Shown here: one piece after another, positions 36,286 through 45,782 of the stretch
Numbering within the stretch: the stretch's first letter is position 1
Layout: every line of letters begins with the position of its first letter
Assembly (NCBI GenBank): GCA_900315765.1
Contig: ONAK01000005.1
Coordinates: 1 to 63,422 of the forward strand
Source: an uncultured Prevotella sp.
GTDB taxonomy: Bacteria > Bacteroidota > Bacteroidia > Bacteroidales > Bacteroidaceae
Reading direction: 5' to 3'
DNA: 63,422 nucleotides
Program-made: the position numbers and the translations under genes
The notes under the pieces: model-generated
What the model was told of the DNA's origin: nothing
The model's database searches: none
The model's input: the letters and a program-made list of their open reading frames with translations, nothing else

Positions 36286-37343
36286 AACTGAATATTGCAA
36301 TTTTAGAGGGCGACGGAATTGGCCCAGAGATAATGAAACAAGGTGTGGCTGTACTTGATGCTGTAGCAGCAAAATTCGGTCACGAGTTTACTTACACTCC
36401 CGCCATCTGCGGCGCTCATGCCATCGAGGAGGTGGGCGATCCTTACCCTGATGCTACCCATGAAGTGTGTATGCAGGCCGATGCCGTGCTGTTTGCAGCT
36501 GTTGGCTCGCTGAAGTTCGATAATGATCCTACCGCCAAAGTACGTCCAGAAACCGGACTGCTGGCCATGCGCAAGAAATTGGGACTTTTCGCTAACGTTC
36601 GCCCCGTGGCTACCTTTGATTGTCTGCTTCACAAATCACCACTCAAAGAGGATTTGCTGCGTGGAGCCGATTTTGTTGTCATCCGAGAGCTTACCGGAGG
36701 TATGTATTTTGGTGCGAAATATCAGGACAATGATAAGGCCTATGATACCAATATCTATACCCGTCCTGAAATTGAAAGAATTCTTAAAGTAGCTTTCGAA
36801 ATGGCGATGACTCGTAAGAAGCATCTTACTGTTGTTGACAAGGCCAACGTTCTGGCATCAAGTCGCCTATGGCGCCAGATTGCCAAAGAGATGGAATCAC
36901 AGTATCCAGAAGTCACTACCGACTATATGTTCATTGACAACGCCTCGATGCGCGTGCTCACCGAACCTACATTCTTTGATGTCATCGTGACCGAAAATAC
37001 CTTTGGCGATATCCTGACCGACGAGACGAGTTGTATCACCGGTTCGATGGGGTTGCAACCATCATCATCGCTGGGCGAGCACACACCACTTTTTGAACCC
37101 GTTCATGGTTCTTGGCCACAGGCTGCAGGACAGAATTTGGCTAACCCTATAGCACAAATCCTTTCGGCTGCCATGCTGCTTGAGCACTTCGGACTGAATG
37201 CAGAGGGTGCTCTTATTCGCAAGGCTGTTACAGAATCGCTTGATGCCAACGTACGCACTCCGGAGATTCAGGTTGAAGGTGGCGATAAATATGGAACGCG
37301 CGAGGTCGGTGAATGGATTGTAAACTACATTAAGAATGCGTAA
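36282..37343 (+). CDS. leuB: 3-isopropylmalate dehydrogenase
   Basis: Oxidises and decarboxylates 3-isopropylmalate with NAD. The 353-residue protein has [20 protein letters not shown] near residue 9, [21 protein letters not shown] near 87, the catalytic Tyr in ELTGGMYFG near 137, and [12 protein letters not shown] near 238 with metal-binding Asp. Its ATG overlaps the upstream TGA (ATGA). Confidence 0.97.
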   Translation: MKLNIAILEGDGIGPEIMKQGVAVLDAVAAKFGHEFTYTPAICGAHAIEEVGDPYPDATHEVCMQADAVLFAAVGSLKFDNDPTAKVRPETGLLAMRKKLGLFANVRPVATFDCLLHKSPLKEDLLRGADFVVIRELTGGMYFGAKYQDNDKAYDTNIYTRPEIERILKVAFEMAMTRKKHLTVVDKANVLASSRLWRQIAKEMESQYPEVTTDYMFIDNASMRVLTEPTFFDVIVTENTFGDILTDETSCITGSMGLQPSSSLGEHTPLFEPVHGSWPQAAGQNLANPIAQILSAAMLLEHFGLNAEGALIRKAVTESLDANVRTPEIQVEGGDKYGTREVGEWIVNYIKNA

Positions 37344-38025
37344 TAAAAATATTAAAGTATTTCTGGTTGTACTTACAGTACTGGTTTCTTTGGCCGAATC
37401 GGCCAGCGCACAGACTGGTAAGCAATGGCGTGATTCTATTTCTGTGCTTATTGAGCAGATTAATCATCATCCGAACAGTGTCGAACTCCGTTTGAAGAAG
37501 GCCGAGGCCAATATTAATCTGTCGCAGTACGACTATGCGGCTGATGAATATAGTAAGGTTCTGAAGCTTGATGAGCACAATCTGGCGGCCCTTTATTTTC
37601 GTGCCTACTGCTACACCCAGCTGCGTCAGTATAGCATGGCACGTGCCGATTATGATGCCTTTCTGGCTATTCAGCCGGAGCATCTGGAGGCACATCTTGG
37701 CTTAGCGCGCGTTTTACAGCTGCTGAACCGTAGTACAGACGCCATAGACGAGTTGAATCGTTGTGTGCAGATGTTCCCAGATAGTGCCGATGCTTACGCA
37801 GCCCGTGCGGCCTACGAAACACAGCTAAAACAGTATGATGCTGCCCTTTACGACTGGGATGAGGCACTGCGATTGCGCCCGAATGATGCATCGCTTACAG
37901 TTTCGAAGGTGGATATTCTGCTTAATTTGGGACGCTTCCGTGAGGCTCGTGAGGCTTTGGATAGGGCCGTAAAGCATGGAACTGCTCGTGCCGCGCTCCG
38001 AGAATGGTACGACAAGTGTAGATAA
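37336..38025 (+). CDS. Exported TPR-repeat protein
   Basis: A 229-residue protein with a signal peptide (cleavage after about ESASA, residue 25). Four to five TPR units follow ([73 protein letters not shown]). It is probably periplasmic and a protein-binding scaffold. It overlaps leuB by eight bases, so it is translated with the leu operon although no metabolic link is evident. Confidence 0.8.
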   Translation: MRNKNIKVFLVVLTVLVSLAESASAQTGKQWRDSISVLIEQINHHPNSVELRLKKAEANINLSQYDYAADEYSKVLKLDEHNLAALYFRAYCYTQLRQYSMARADYDAFLAIQPEHLEAHLGLARVLQLLNRSTDAIDELNRCVQMFPDSADAYAARAAYETQLKQYDAALYDWDEALRLRPNDASLTVSKVDILLNLGRFREAREALDRAVKHGTARAALREWYDKCR

Positions 38026-38050
38026 AAAAGAACTTCACATTTTTTGCGCT

Positions 38051-38080
38051 CACACGAGAGAAATTTAATTCTCACGTGTG
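38051..38080. other. Hairpin between convergent genes
   Basis: CACACG (38051-38056) pairs with CGTGTG (38075-38080) and GAGAA with TTCTC, separated by an A-A mismatch and a 6-base loop. It lies between the TPR gene and the convergent methyltransferase and covers the latter's stop codon. No long U-run follows directly on either strand, so terminator function is uncertain. Confidence 0.45.
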
Positions 38081-38827
38081 GGCTCTGCGGCGGAATTCGG
38101 AACAGGTGATGGCGGTGGCGATGGCTACATTCAGACTGTCGGCCGTATCACCTTTGTGGAAATCGGGAATCAATAGTTTTTTACTTACTCTTTTGCGAAC
38201 TGCATCAGAAATGCCGTTGCCCTCATTGCCCATCACAATAAGTCCGTGAGGGGTGAGTTGTTGTGTGTAGATATTGTCGCCATCAAGGAAGGTGCCGTAG
38301 ATGGGATAATCAGGTGGAATTTGGTTGAACAGCGTGTCGGGTTCGATATAAATGATCTTTACGCGAGCAATAGAGCCCATGGTGGCCTGAACAACCTTTG
38401 GATTCCAAGCATCAACCGTTCCTGTGCTGCAGTAGATGGTATCGATACCAAACCAATCGGCGATGCGGATAATAGTGCCTAAATTACCTGGGTCCTGAAT
38501 GTTGTCCAATAAAAGGGATAAAGAGGATAGGTGTTGGGCGATGGGGGATGATGGATCGTAATTGGGGATGGGGAACAGAGCAAGAACTTGCTGAGGGTGC
38601 TGCTGGAGCGATACACGTGCGAGCTCATCGGGGGTAACCTCGATGGCGCTAACCGTAGGGTTGCATGATATCCACTCGTTGGTGGCAAAAAGTTGGGTGG
38701 GACGGAAGCCTGCTGCAAGCAAATCGCCTACCACCTTATGACCTTCGGCAATGAAAAGGTTTTCTGCCTTACGGAACTTTTTCTGTTCCAACTGTCGTAC
38801 GAATTTTATTTGATTTTTACTTATCAT
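38072..38827 (-). CDS. SPOUT (TrmH-type) RNA methyltransferase
   Basis: A 251-residue SpoU/TrmH family protein, probably a 2'-O-methyltransferase of rRNA or tRNA. The N-terminal substrate-binding domain (1 to about 95) has FVRQLEQKKFRKAENLFIAEG. The knot motifs are LLLDNIQDPGNLGTIIRIAD near 108, LIVMGNEGNGISDAVRK near 195, and DSLNVAIATAITCSEFRRR near the end. The target nucleotide cannot be told from sequence; RlmB-like is the closest guess. Confidence 0.88.
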   Translation of the reverse strand: MISKNQIKFVRQLEQKKFRKAENLFIAEGHKVVGDLLAAGFRPTQLFATNEWISCNPTVSAIEVTPDELARVSLQQHPQQVLALFPIPNYDPSSPIAQHLSSLSLLLDNIQDPGNLGTIIRIADWFGIDTIYCSTGTVDAWNPKVVQATMGSIARVKIIYIEPDTLFNQIPPDYPIYGTFLDGDNIYTQQLTPHGLIVMGNEGNGISDAVRKRVSKKLLIPDFHKGDTADSLNVAIATAITCSEFRRRAHT

Positions 38828-38853
38828 TCTCGAAAAAAGCTATAATTCCGCTA

Positions 38854-38861
38854 CAAAAGTA
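38854..38861 (-). promoter_or_regulatory. Promoter (-7 box) of the SPOUT methyltransferase
   Basis: The minus strand reads TACTTTTGTAGCGG. The same TACTTTTGTAGCGG string occurs before the gene at 47946-48392. The -33 part is not clear here. Confidence 0.5.
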
Positions 38862-38904
38862 CTAAAAAATAAGCACGAAATACACTGATTACACGGAATT
38901 TTTT

Positions 38905-38912
38905 TAATTTTG
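38905..38912 (+). promoter_or_regulatory. Promoter (-7 box) of tamL
   Basis: The plus strand reads TAATTTTGCAGC only eight bases before the ATG, giving an almost leaderless transcript. No TTTG is seen at the usual -33 position. Confidence 0.5.
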
Positions 38913-38920
38913 CAGCACAA

Positions 38921-41104
38921 ATGGACAAAAAACTCGCGAATAATATATTAATATCGGTGGCGGTAATAACGTTTTGCGGCTGCTCGGCTACGCGTGATAT
39001 TCCTGAAGGAAGCTACATGCTTGACAAGGTGAGGGTGGTGGCTGATGGAAAATATCGCGACGTAAATACCAGTCAGTTGAAGAACTACGTGCGACAGAAA
39101 GGTAATGCAAGATGGTTCTCGGCTGTAAAGCTGCCTCTTGGCGTTTATGCTATGGCGGGGCGCGACAGCAGTTGGATAAATCGTACGCTGCGACAGATGG
39201 GCGAGGCTCCTGTGATTTACGATTCGGTGCAGGCTGAGATGACTTGCAAGGACCTGCAACAGGCGCTGCAGAATAAGGGATATCTTGATGCTCAAGTAGA
39301 ACTGTATATAGACCACAAGAAGCCTAAAAAGCTTGATGCAGTTTATGTGCTGCATCCTGGTAAGGCTTATTTTTTGCGCGGGTTGGACTATGAGATAGAA
39401 GACACCACTGTGGCACGTTTGTTGAACAAGCGGCAGAGTCTGCTGCATCAGGGAATGCAGTTTAGTGTAGAAGCGTTGCAACAGGAGCGCAACCAGATAA
39501 CACAACTGCTTCAGGACAATGGTTATTATCGTTTCCACAAAGAATTCATAACCTATAATGCGCGTAAAGATAAGGAACAGTTGGGTGTAGATTTGAAACT
39601 GCATCTTGCTAAACAGCATAAGGCATACACCATCAGTCAGGTAAACTGCGAGGGTGCCGACGATGACGGAAAAATGCATTTGCGCCAGAAGGTGCTGGAC
39701 GAGAATACATTTGTAGAAGCAGGCAAGCTTTACAGCGTTTCCGATCTGCAGAAAACATACAATCACTTTGGACGACTGGGGGCTGTGAGGTATACCAATA
39801 TAGCCTTTGAACAACGTCCAGACACCACGCTGTTAGACGCTAATATACAAATACTTACAAACAAACCTTCGACTATTAGTTTTCAGCCGGAAGGTACAAA
39901 TACTGCGGGTGATTTTGGTGCCGCAGCATCGCTGACGTATCAGAACCGTAATCTGTTTCGCGGCTCTGAGACATTCAGCTTGCAGCTACGTGGTGCCTAC
40001 GAGGCTATCAAGGGTTTAGAGGGTTATAGCAATCAGAATTTTGTGGAATACAGTGTTGAATCGAGACTGAGTTTTCCTCGATTCATTATGCCGTTCTTGA
40101 GTCGTGACTTCCGTCGCCGTACGCTTGCAACAAGTGATGTGAATTTGATTTATGACTCGCAAGATCGTCCAGAATTCCACCGTCGAGTGCTTACCGCAGG
40201 ATGGAGTTATCAATGGCGACAGCCGAATCGTCATGACAATTTCCGTTTCGATCTGCTGAACTTGAACTATGTGTTTATGCCTTGGATAAGCGAGACTTTC
40301 AAGAAGGAGTATCTGGATGATGAAACAAACCAGAACGTGATTCTGCGCTATAACTACGAAGACATATTTATTATGCGTACAGGATTCGGCTATGCCTACA
40401 ACAACGGGCACGTTGCGTTGAGAACCAGTGTGGAGACGGCAGGAAACCTGTTTGGTGCATTCTCAAAATTGTTTGGTGGAAACAAGAACGATCTTGGGCA
40501 GTACAAGTTGTTTAACATCGCCTACGCCCAATATGTGAAGGGTGATTTTGACTATACGCAGGAGCTGATGAAAGGTGCTAACGATCAGTTGGTGTTCCAT
40601 ATTGGTTTGGGGTTGGCTTATCCCTATGGTAATTCGAAGGTGCTGCCGTTTGAAAAACGCTACTTCAGCGGCGGTGCCAACAGCGTACGCGGATGGAGTG
40701 TTCGCAGTCTGGGACCGGGCAGTTACAAGGATAAAGACGGACGTATAAACTTTATTACGCAAACTGGTGATATAAAACTCGATTTGAATGTTGAATATCG
40801 TACTCATCTGTTTTGGAAGTTTAATGGAGCTGCTTTTGTTGATGCTGGCAATATTTGGACATTCAGAGAGTATGAAGGCCAGGAGGGGGGACAGTTTAAG
40901 TTTAACAGACTGTTGAACGATCTTGCTGTGAGCTACGGACTGGGACTGAGGTTGAATTTTGATTATTTTATTTTACGTTTTGATCTTGGTATGAAGGCTG
41001 TTAATCCTGCTTACGAAATAGAATCAGACGACCATTATCCGCTGATACATCCGAAACTGAGCAGAGATTTAGCCTTTCACTTCGCGGTAGGTATGCCATT
41101 CTAA
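38921..41104 (+). CDS. tamL: TamL-type lipoprotein outer-membrane assembly protein (BamA superfamily)
   Basis: A 727-residue Omp85-family protein with a lipoprotein signal ending FCGC (lipid Cys near residue 21), the mark that separates Bacteroidetes TamL from TamA. Residues about 25-320 hold POTRA-like repeats (for example QNKGYLDAQVELYIDH, QDNGYYRFHKEF). The C-terminal 400 residues form the beta barrel, with FRGSETFSLQLRGAYE, the conserved RYFSGGANSVRGWSVRSLGPG (the Omp85 loop motif), and a terminal aromatic residue (AVGMPF). TamL works with TamB in lipid or protein transport to the outer membrane; no tamB is adjacent in this window. Confidence 0.88.
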   Translation: MDKKLANNILISVAVITFCGCSATRDIPEGSYMLDKVRVVADGKYRDVNTSQLKNYVRQKGNARWFSAVKLPLGVYAMAGRDSSWINRTLRQMGEAPVIYDSVQAEMTCKDLQQALQNKGYLDAQVELYIDHKKPKKLDAVYVLHPGKAYFLRGLDYEIEDTTVARLLNKRQSLLHQGMQFSVEALQQERNQITQLLQDNGYYRFHKEFITYNARKDKEQLGVDLKLHLAKQHKAYTISQVNCEGADDDGKMHLRQKVLDENTFVEAGKLYSVSDLQKTYNHFGRLGAVRYTNIAFEQRPDTTLLDANIQILTNKPSTISFQPEGTNTAGDFGAAASLTYQNRNLFRGSETFSLQLRGAYEAIKGLEGYSNQNFVEYSVESRLSFPRFIMPFLSRDFRRRTLATSDVNLIYDSQDRPEFHRRVLTAGWSYQWRQPNRHDNFRFDLLNLNYVFMPWISETFKKEYLDDETNQNVILRYNYEDIFIMRTGFGYAYNNGHVALRTSVETAGNLFGAFSKLFGGNKNDLGQYKLFNIAYAQYVKGDFDYTQELMKGANDQLVFHIGLGLAYPYGNSKVLPFEKRYFSGGANSVRGWSVRSLGPGSYKDKDGRINFITQTGDIKLDLNVEYRTHLFWKFNGAAFVDAGNIWTFREYEGQEGGQFKFNRLLNDLAVSYGLGLRLNFDYFILRFDLGMKAVNPAYEIESDDHYPLIHPKLSRDLAFHFAVGMPF

Positions 41105-41114
41105 AGTTATAAAT

Positions 41115-41148
41115 AATGTGAAAAGCCGCTGCTTTTCGCATTATTTTT
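41115..41148 (+). terminator. Terminator after tamL
   Basis: AATGTGAAAAG (41115-41125) pairs with CTTTTCGCATT (41132-41142) over a 6-base loop, one G-T pair, followed by ATTTTT. It ends three bases before the -7 box of the next gene. Confidence 0.75.
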
Positions 41149-41150
41149 AG

Positions 41151-41158
41151 TACCTTTG
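41151..41158 (+). promoter_or_regulatory. Promoter (-7 box) of MBL-fold gene
   Basis: TACCTTTGCACG, an exact -7 element directly after the tamL terminator. The expected -33 position falls inside the terminator hairpin and shows no TTTG. The leader before the ATG at 41180 is about 14 bases. Confidence 0.65.
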
Positions 41159-41179
41159 CACGAAAATTATGAATTAAAG

Positions 41180-41983
41180 ATGTTGAAATTTATATCGTTT
41201 GGAAGCGGTAGCAGCGGAAATTGCTATTATCTGGGTACTGCGACAGACGGGCTGATTATAGATATTGGAATAGGAATACGCACACTTAAAAAATATTGCA
41301 GAGAGTATGGTATTCAGTTGAATTCCGTCAAGCGTATCTTGATTACTCATGATCACGCTGATCACATCAAAAGTGTGGGAGCCCTGAGTCACGACATGAA
41401 TCTCCCCGTTTATGCCACGCGCAAGGTGCACGAGGGTATAGACCAGAACTATTGTGTTGCCCGTAAGGTATCTGCCGACCATAAAAAAGAGATAGAACTG
41501 GGTGCCGAAATACAGCTTGGCGATTTTAAAGTACGCCCGTTTGCTGTGCCTCATGATGCAAGCGAGAACGTAGGTTATGAGCTTGAGGTTGAGGGACTTA
41601 CCTTTGTTGTGATTACTGACGTGGGGCATATTACCGACGAGATTAAGCAGGTAATTAGTCGTGCCAACTATCTGGTGATAGAGGCTAATCACGACATAGA
41701 GATGCTGAAAACAGGTCCTTATCCTGAATATCTGAAACAACGCATCACAAGTGGCAACGGCCATCTGAGCAACGTAGCTTGTGGCGAGGCGCTGGTTGAG
41801 AATATGACTGAGGAACTAAAGCATGTCTGGCTGTGCCATTTGAGCGAAGAGAACAATCACCCTGAACTGGCCCGCAAAACAGTAGAGCAGATCCTGCGCA
41901 GTCATGGAGTAATACCAGGCAAGGATATAGAGCTGGAAGTTCTGAAGCGTAAAACGCCAACTGGGGTTTATGAACTAAAATAA
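41180..41983 (+). CDS. MBL-fold metallohydrolase (YycJ/WalJ-like)
   Basis: A 267-residue metallo-beta-lactamase-fold protein. It opens MLKFISFGSGSSGNCYYLG, the characteristic start of the YycJ group. The metal motif is ILITHDHADHIKSV near residue 55, with further ligands in FAVPHDASENVG, FVVITDVGHIT and LCHLSEENNHPE. Relatives include a 5' to 3' exonuclease active in mismatch repair in Gram-positives. I chose the ATG at 41180; an earlier TTG would lie within the promoter box. Confidence 0.88.
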   Translation: MLKFISFGSGSSGNCYYLGTATDGLIIDIGIGIRTLKKYCREYGIQLNSVKRILITHDHADHIKSVGALSHDMNLPVYATRKVHEGIDQNYCVARKVSADHKKEIELGAEIQLGDFKVRPFAVPHDASENVGYELEVEGLTFVVITDVGHITDEIKQVISRANYLVIEANHDIEMLKTGPYPEYLKQRITSGNGHLSNVACGEALVENMTEELKHVWLCHLSEENNHPELARKTVEQILRSHGVIPGKDIELEVLKRKTPTGVYELK

Positions 41984-42067
41984 ATCCATGTAATTCGTAT
42001 CGCTCGGCTATGCCGCTTTTACAAAGGCGGAACGCCGACTAAAAGAATCCGTAGGAGATATAAAAGT

Positions 42068-42574
42068 ATGAAGGAAGTAGTTGTTAAGGACCAAGATTTG
42101 CAGAAGGCTGCAATGGAAGGAATGGACGAGTTCATCGACGTGTTTGTAAAAGCTATCTACGATGCTATCGGTGGAGAGCTTACTGCCGAGAATATGCAGG
42201 AGCTAAATGCCGACCAGCTTACACTGTTGGCGTGGAAGATTCTGCACGACGAGGTGATGGATGGTGGATTTGTACAGCTTATCTATAACGGTTACGGTCC
42301 ATTCATATTCAAGAATCCGTTGGCAAAGGTGTTGCGCTTGTGGGAAATGCGCGCCCCATCGAAATTGATTTACGATGCGCACACACTATGGTTGAAATAC
42401 CGCGATGAGATTGAGTCGGAAAAGAGTGATGAAGACTTTATGGCTATGTTTGAGCAATATCCAGAGTTTGAGGATTTGGATGATCAGTTTATCGAGAACG
42501 AAGAGGAATGGACCGACGACATTGCTCACTATATAGATGACCATTTGGAGAACTTCGCCAGAATTGAAGATTAA
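42068..42574 (+). CDS. DMP19-like acidic protein
   Basis: A 168-residue strongly acidic protein. The core (about 45-110) LTLLAWKILHDEVMDGGFVQ ... IYNGYGPFIFKNPLAKVL matches the DMP19 C-terminal domain family, named after a Neisseria DNA-mimic protein that binds a transcription factor. The C-terminal 40 residues are almost all Glu/Asp with aromatics. A good GGAG site lies before the ATG, unusual in this phylum. Only three bases separate it from smpB, so the two are co-transcribed. Function as a DNA mimic here is not shown. Confidence 0.75.
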   Translation: MKEVVVKDQDLQKAAMEGMDEFIDVFVKAIYDAIGGELTAENMQELNADQLTLLAWKILHDEVMDGGFVQLIYNGYGPFIFKNPLAKVLRLWEMRAPSKLIYDAHTLWLKYRDEIESEKSDEDFMAMFEQYPEFEDLDDQFIENEEEWTDDIAHYIDDHLENFARIED

Positions 42575-42577
42575 GAG

Positions 42578-43060
42578 ATGAATAAGACAGAGGAACAGTT
42601 AAGGAAAAAGAGTCCGATACAGATAAAAAACAAGAAGGCCTCGTTTGAGTACTTCTTTATTGAAACCTACACGGCTGGTATCGTGCTTACGGGTACAGAG
42701 ATTAAGAGTATCCGTTTGGGTAAGGCGAGTCTGGTTGACACATATTGCGTGGTGATTAATGGCGAGCTATGGGTGAAGGGAATGAATATCAGCCCTTATT
42801 TCTACGGCTCGTACAACAATCACGAATCAAAGCGCGACCGCAAACTGCTGCTCACAAAGAAAGAGATTCGTGCATTGGAAAGTGCCACCAAACAAACAGG
42901 ATATACCATTGTGCCAACGTTGGTTTTTATCGACGATAAAGGGCGTGCAAAGGTGGATGTGGCACTGTGTAAGGGTAAAAAGGAGTTTGACAAACGTCAA
43001 ACACTCAAGGAGAAAGAAGACCGTCGCGAAATGGATCGCGCAATGAAGGTCTGGAAGTGA
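42578..43060 (+). CDS. smpB: SsrA-binding protein SmpB
   Basis: Binds tmRNA and brings it to stalled ribosomes. The 160-residue protein has [20 protein letters not shown] near residue 15, [16 protein letters not shown] near 37, and [20 protein letters not shown] at the C-terminal tail. A tmRNA gene is not in this window. Confidence 0.97.
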   Translation: MNKTEEQLRKKSPIQIKNKKASFEYFFIETYTAGIVLTGTEIKSIRLGKASLVDTYCVVINGELWVKGMNISPYFYGSYNNHESKRDRKLLLTKKEIRALESATKQTGYTIVPTLVFIDDKGRAKVDVALCKGKKEFDKRQTLKEKEDRREMDRAMKVWK

Positions 43061-43079
43061 GATATAGATAATTTGAAAG

Positions 43080-45782
43080 GTGAAGAAGCTAGACGAAATC
43101 ATAAACGACCGTGTTCTCATTTTGGATGGTGCTATGGGTACCATGTTGGGAGCAGTATTGGGTAAGGTTGGTAACAGCGATGAACTGAACCTTACGCGCC
43201 CAGAAATAGTACGCGATATTTATCGTAAATATCTGGATGCTGGAGCCGATATCATATCTACAAACACGTTTAATGGTCAGCGCATTTCGCAGGCCGACTA
43301 TAATCTGGAAGATAAAGCATGGGATATGTGCTTCTGCGCAGCAAAGATGGCCCGTGAGGAAGCCGACAAATACAGCACAGACGAGAAACCAAGGTTTGTG
43401 GCAGGATCGATGGGACCTACCAATAAAACCCTTTCTATGTCGCCTGATGTAAGCAATCCTGCGCTCCGAGATATAACATACGACGAATTGCTGGATGCCT
43501 ATATGGAACAGGCCGACGCACTGATGGAAGGTGGCGTTGACGCAGTGCTGATAGAGACCATTTTCGACTCGCTTAACGCCAAATGCGCCATCGATGCTTG
43601 TATGCGAGTGATGGATAAGCGCCAGAAACAGATACCCATCATGGTGTCGGTAACGGTGAGCGATCTGGCAGGTAGAACATTATCCGGTCAGACGCTTGAT
43701 GCCTTCCTGGCGAGCATAAGCACTTATCCGATTTTCTCTATTGGACTGAACTGCTCTTTTGGTGCCACGCAGATGAAACCCTTTATCCGCGAGTTGGCCC
43801 AGAAAGCACCTTATTATATAAGTTGTCATCCAAACGCCGGACTGCCCAATGCACTTGGACTGTATGATGAGACAGCCGAGAGTATGGCGCCGAAGATGGG
43901 CGAACTGGTAGACGAAAGGATAGTGAACATTATTGGTGGATGCTGCGGTACTACCGATGAGTTTATCCGCTTGTATGGTCCGCTGGTTGTGGGTAAGAAG
44001 CCCCATGTTCCAGCTGCCAAACCATCAACCATGTGGCTATCGGGCTTGGAACTGCTGGCTCCACTTGCCAACACATTCACCAACGTTGGTGAGCGATGCA
44101 ACGTGGCTGGTTCGCGCAAGTTTCTCCGACTGATTAAGGAGAAGAAATACGGTGAGGCCTTATCCATCGCCCGTAAGCAGGTGAGCGATGGTGCTTTGGT
44201 AATCGACGTGAATATGGACGACGGACTGCTGGATGCCAAACAGGAAATGATTACATTCCTGAACATGATAGCCGCAGAACCCGATATAGCCAAGGTTCCC
44301 GTGATGATCGACTCGAGTAACTGGGAGGTGATTCAGGCCGGCCTAAAGTGTGTTCAAGGAAAAAGTATTGTTAACTCAATCTCGCTGAAAGAGGGCGAAC
44401 AGAAGTTCATTGAGCATGCAGAGGATGTGAAAAGATACGGAGCTGCTGTGGTAGTGATGTGCTTTGACGAAGAAGGTCAGGCTACAACCTACGAACGCCG
44501 AATTGAGATAGCCCAACGAGCATACAAGATACTGACAGAAAAGGTGGGAATGAACCCGCTGGACATTATTTTCGACCCCAATGTGCTGGCTATTGCCACA
44601 GGTATGGAAGAGCACGATGCTTATGCGCTCGATTTTATTCGTGCCACAGAGTGGATACACAATCATCTGCCTGGAGCGCACGTTAGCGGAGGTGTGAGTA
44701 ATCTGAGTTTCTCTTTCCGCGGAAACAACTATATTCGCGAGGCGATGCATGCTGTATTCTTGTATCATGCCATTAAGGTTGGTATGGACTTTGGTATTGT
44801 AAACCCCTCAACTAAAGTTACTTATGCAGATATTCCTGCAGAAGAACTTGAGATAATAGAGGACGTTGTACTGAATCGCCGTAAGGGTGCATCCGAAGAT
44901 CTGATTGAGTTAGCTGGAAAGATTCTGGCAGAGGAACTGGCGAGGAAAGAAGCAGGAGTTTCGGCTGACTCGACTACTGCTGCCGAAGAGGATAGAAGCA
45001 AAAGACCTGTAGAAGACAGGTTGGCTGAAGCACTTGTTAAAGGCGATGGGCAATACCTGGAAGATGACTTGAAGGAAGCTTTGGGCAATTTTCCGCATGC
45101 GGTAGAAATCATCGAAGGACCATTGATGGCAGGAATGAATAAAGTGGGTACACTGTTTGGTGAAGGAAAGATGTTCCTGCCGCAAGTGGTAAAGACTGCC
45201 CGCACCATGAAACAGGCCGTTGACATATTGCAGCCATACATCGAGGCCGAGAAAACCGAGAGTACCACATCAGCAGGAAAAGTGCTGTTAGCCACTGTAA
45301 AAGGCGATGTTCACGATATAGGTAAGAACATTGTGAGTGTGGTTATGGCTTGTAACGGCTACGAGGTGATAGATATGGGTGTGATGGTGCCAGCAGATCA
45401 GATTGTGCGCAAGGCCAAAGAGGAAAATGTTGACATGATAGGCTTGAGCGGTCTGATAACACCGAGTCTGGAAGAAATGGTAAACGTGGCTGAGGAACTG
45501 AAGAAAGCTGGCCTGAATTTGCCAATTATGATAGGCGGAGCCACAACGAGCGAACTGCATGTGGCGCTGAAGATAGCCCCCGTTTACGGCGGTCCAGTGG
45601 TGTGGATGAAGGATGCGTCGCAGAATGCACTCGTGGCTCAGAAACTGATGACCGACAAGGAGGCCGTAGAACACGAACTCGATAAGAAATACCACAATCT
45701 ACGCGAGGAATATCAACAGGAACAGGCACAGATAGTGTCGCTGGAAGAAGCAAGAAAGAACAAACCGAAATATGAAGAATAA
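43080..45782 (+). CDS. metH: Cobalamin-dependent methionine synthase lacking reactivation domain
   Basis: Moves a methyl group from methyl-tetrahydrofolate to homocysteine through cobalamin. The 900-residue protein has the homocysteine domain (1 to about 300; LDGAMGTML, Zn ligands in [10 protein letters not shown] and [10 protein letters not shown]), the folate domain (about 325-590; [24 protein letters not shown]), the cobalamin cap (about 650-735), and the cobalamin domain with DVHDIGKN (His745). It ends near 900, so the usual C-terminal SAM-binding reactivation domain of about 330 residues is absent. The start is GTG. It overlaps the next gene by 11 bases. Confidence 0.94.
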   Translation: MKKLDEIINDRVLILDGAMGTMLGAVLGKVGNSDELNLTRPEIVRDIYRKYLDAGADIISTNTFNGQRISQADYNLEDKAWDMCFCAAKMAREEADKYSTDEKPRFVAGSMGPTNKTLSMSPDVSNPALRDITYDELLDAYMEQADALMEGGVDAVLIETIFDSLNAKCAIDACMRVMDKRQKQIPIMVSVTVSDLAGRTLSGQTLDAFLASISTYPIFSIGLNCSFGATQMKPFIRELAQKAPYYISCHPNAGLPNALGLYDETAESMAPKMGELVDERIVNIIGGCCGTTDEFIRLYGPLVVGKKPHVPAAKPSTMWLSGLELLAPLANTFTNVGERCNVAGSRKFLRLIKEKKYGEALSIARKQVSDGALVIDVNMDDGLLDAKQEMITFLNMIAAEPDIAKVPVMIDSSNWEVIQAGLKCVQGKSIVNSISLKEGEQKFIEHAEDVKRYGAAVVVMCFDEEGQATTYERRIEIAQRAYKILTEKVGMNPLDIIFDPNVLAIATGMEEHDAYALDFIRATEWIHNHLPGAHVSGGVSNLSFSFRGNNYIREAMHAVFLYHAIKVGMDFGIVNPSTKVTYADIPAEELEIIEDVVLNRRKGASEDLIELAGKILAEELARKEAGVSADSTTAAEEDRSKRPVEDRLAEALVKGDGQYLEDDLKEALGNFPHAVEIIEGPLMAGMNKVGTLFGEGKMFLPQVVKTARTMKQAVDILQPYIEAEKTESTTSAGKVLLATVKGDVHDIGKNIVSVVMACNGYEVIDMGVMVPADQIVRKAKEENVDMIGLSGLITPSLEEMVNVAEELKKAGLNLPIMIGGATTSELHVALKIAPVYGGPVVWMKDASQNALVAQKLMTDKEAVEHELDKKYHNLREEYQQEQAQIVSLEEARKNKPKYEE

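Noticed and set aside
38948-39814. Open frame of 288 codons antisense to tamL
   Set aside because: tamL shows lipobox, POTRA and barrel motifs in the other strand; the mirror frame has none.
41156-41179. Earlier TTG start for the MBL-fold gene
   Set aside because: The TTG lies inside the TACCTTTG promoter box, before the likely transcript start; the ATG at 41180 begins the conserved N-terminus.
41984-42067. Small inverted repeats CGGC-TAT-GCCG and CCGC/GCGG after the MBL gene as a terminator
   Set aside because: Stems are only four base pairs and no U-run follows; I cannot support a terminator.
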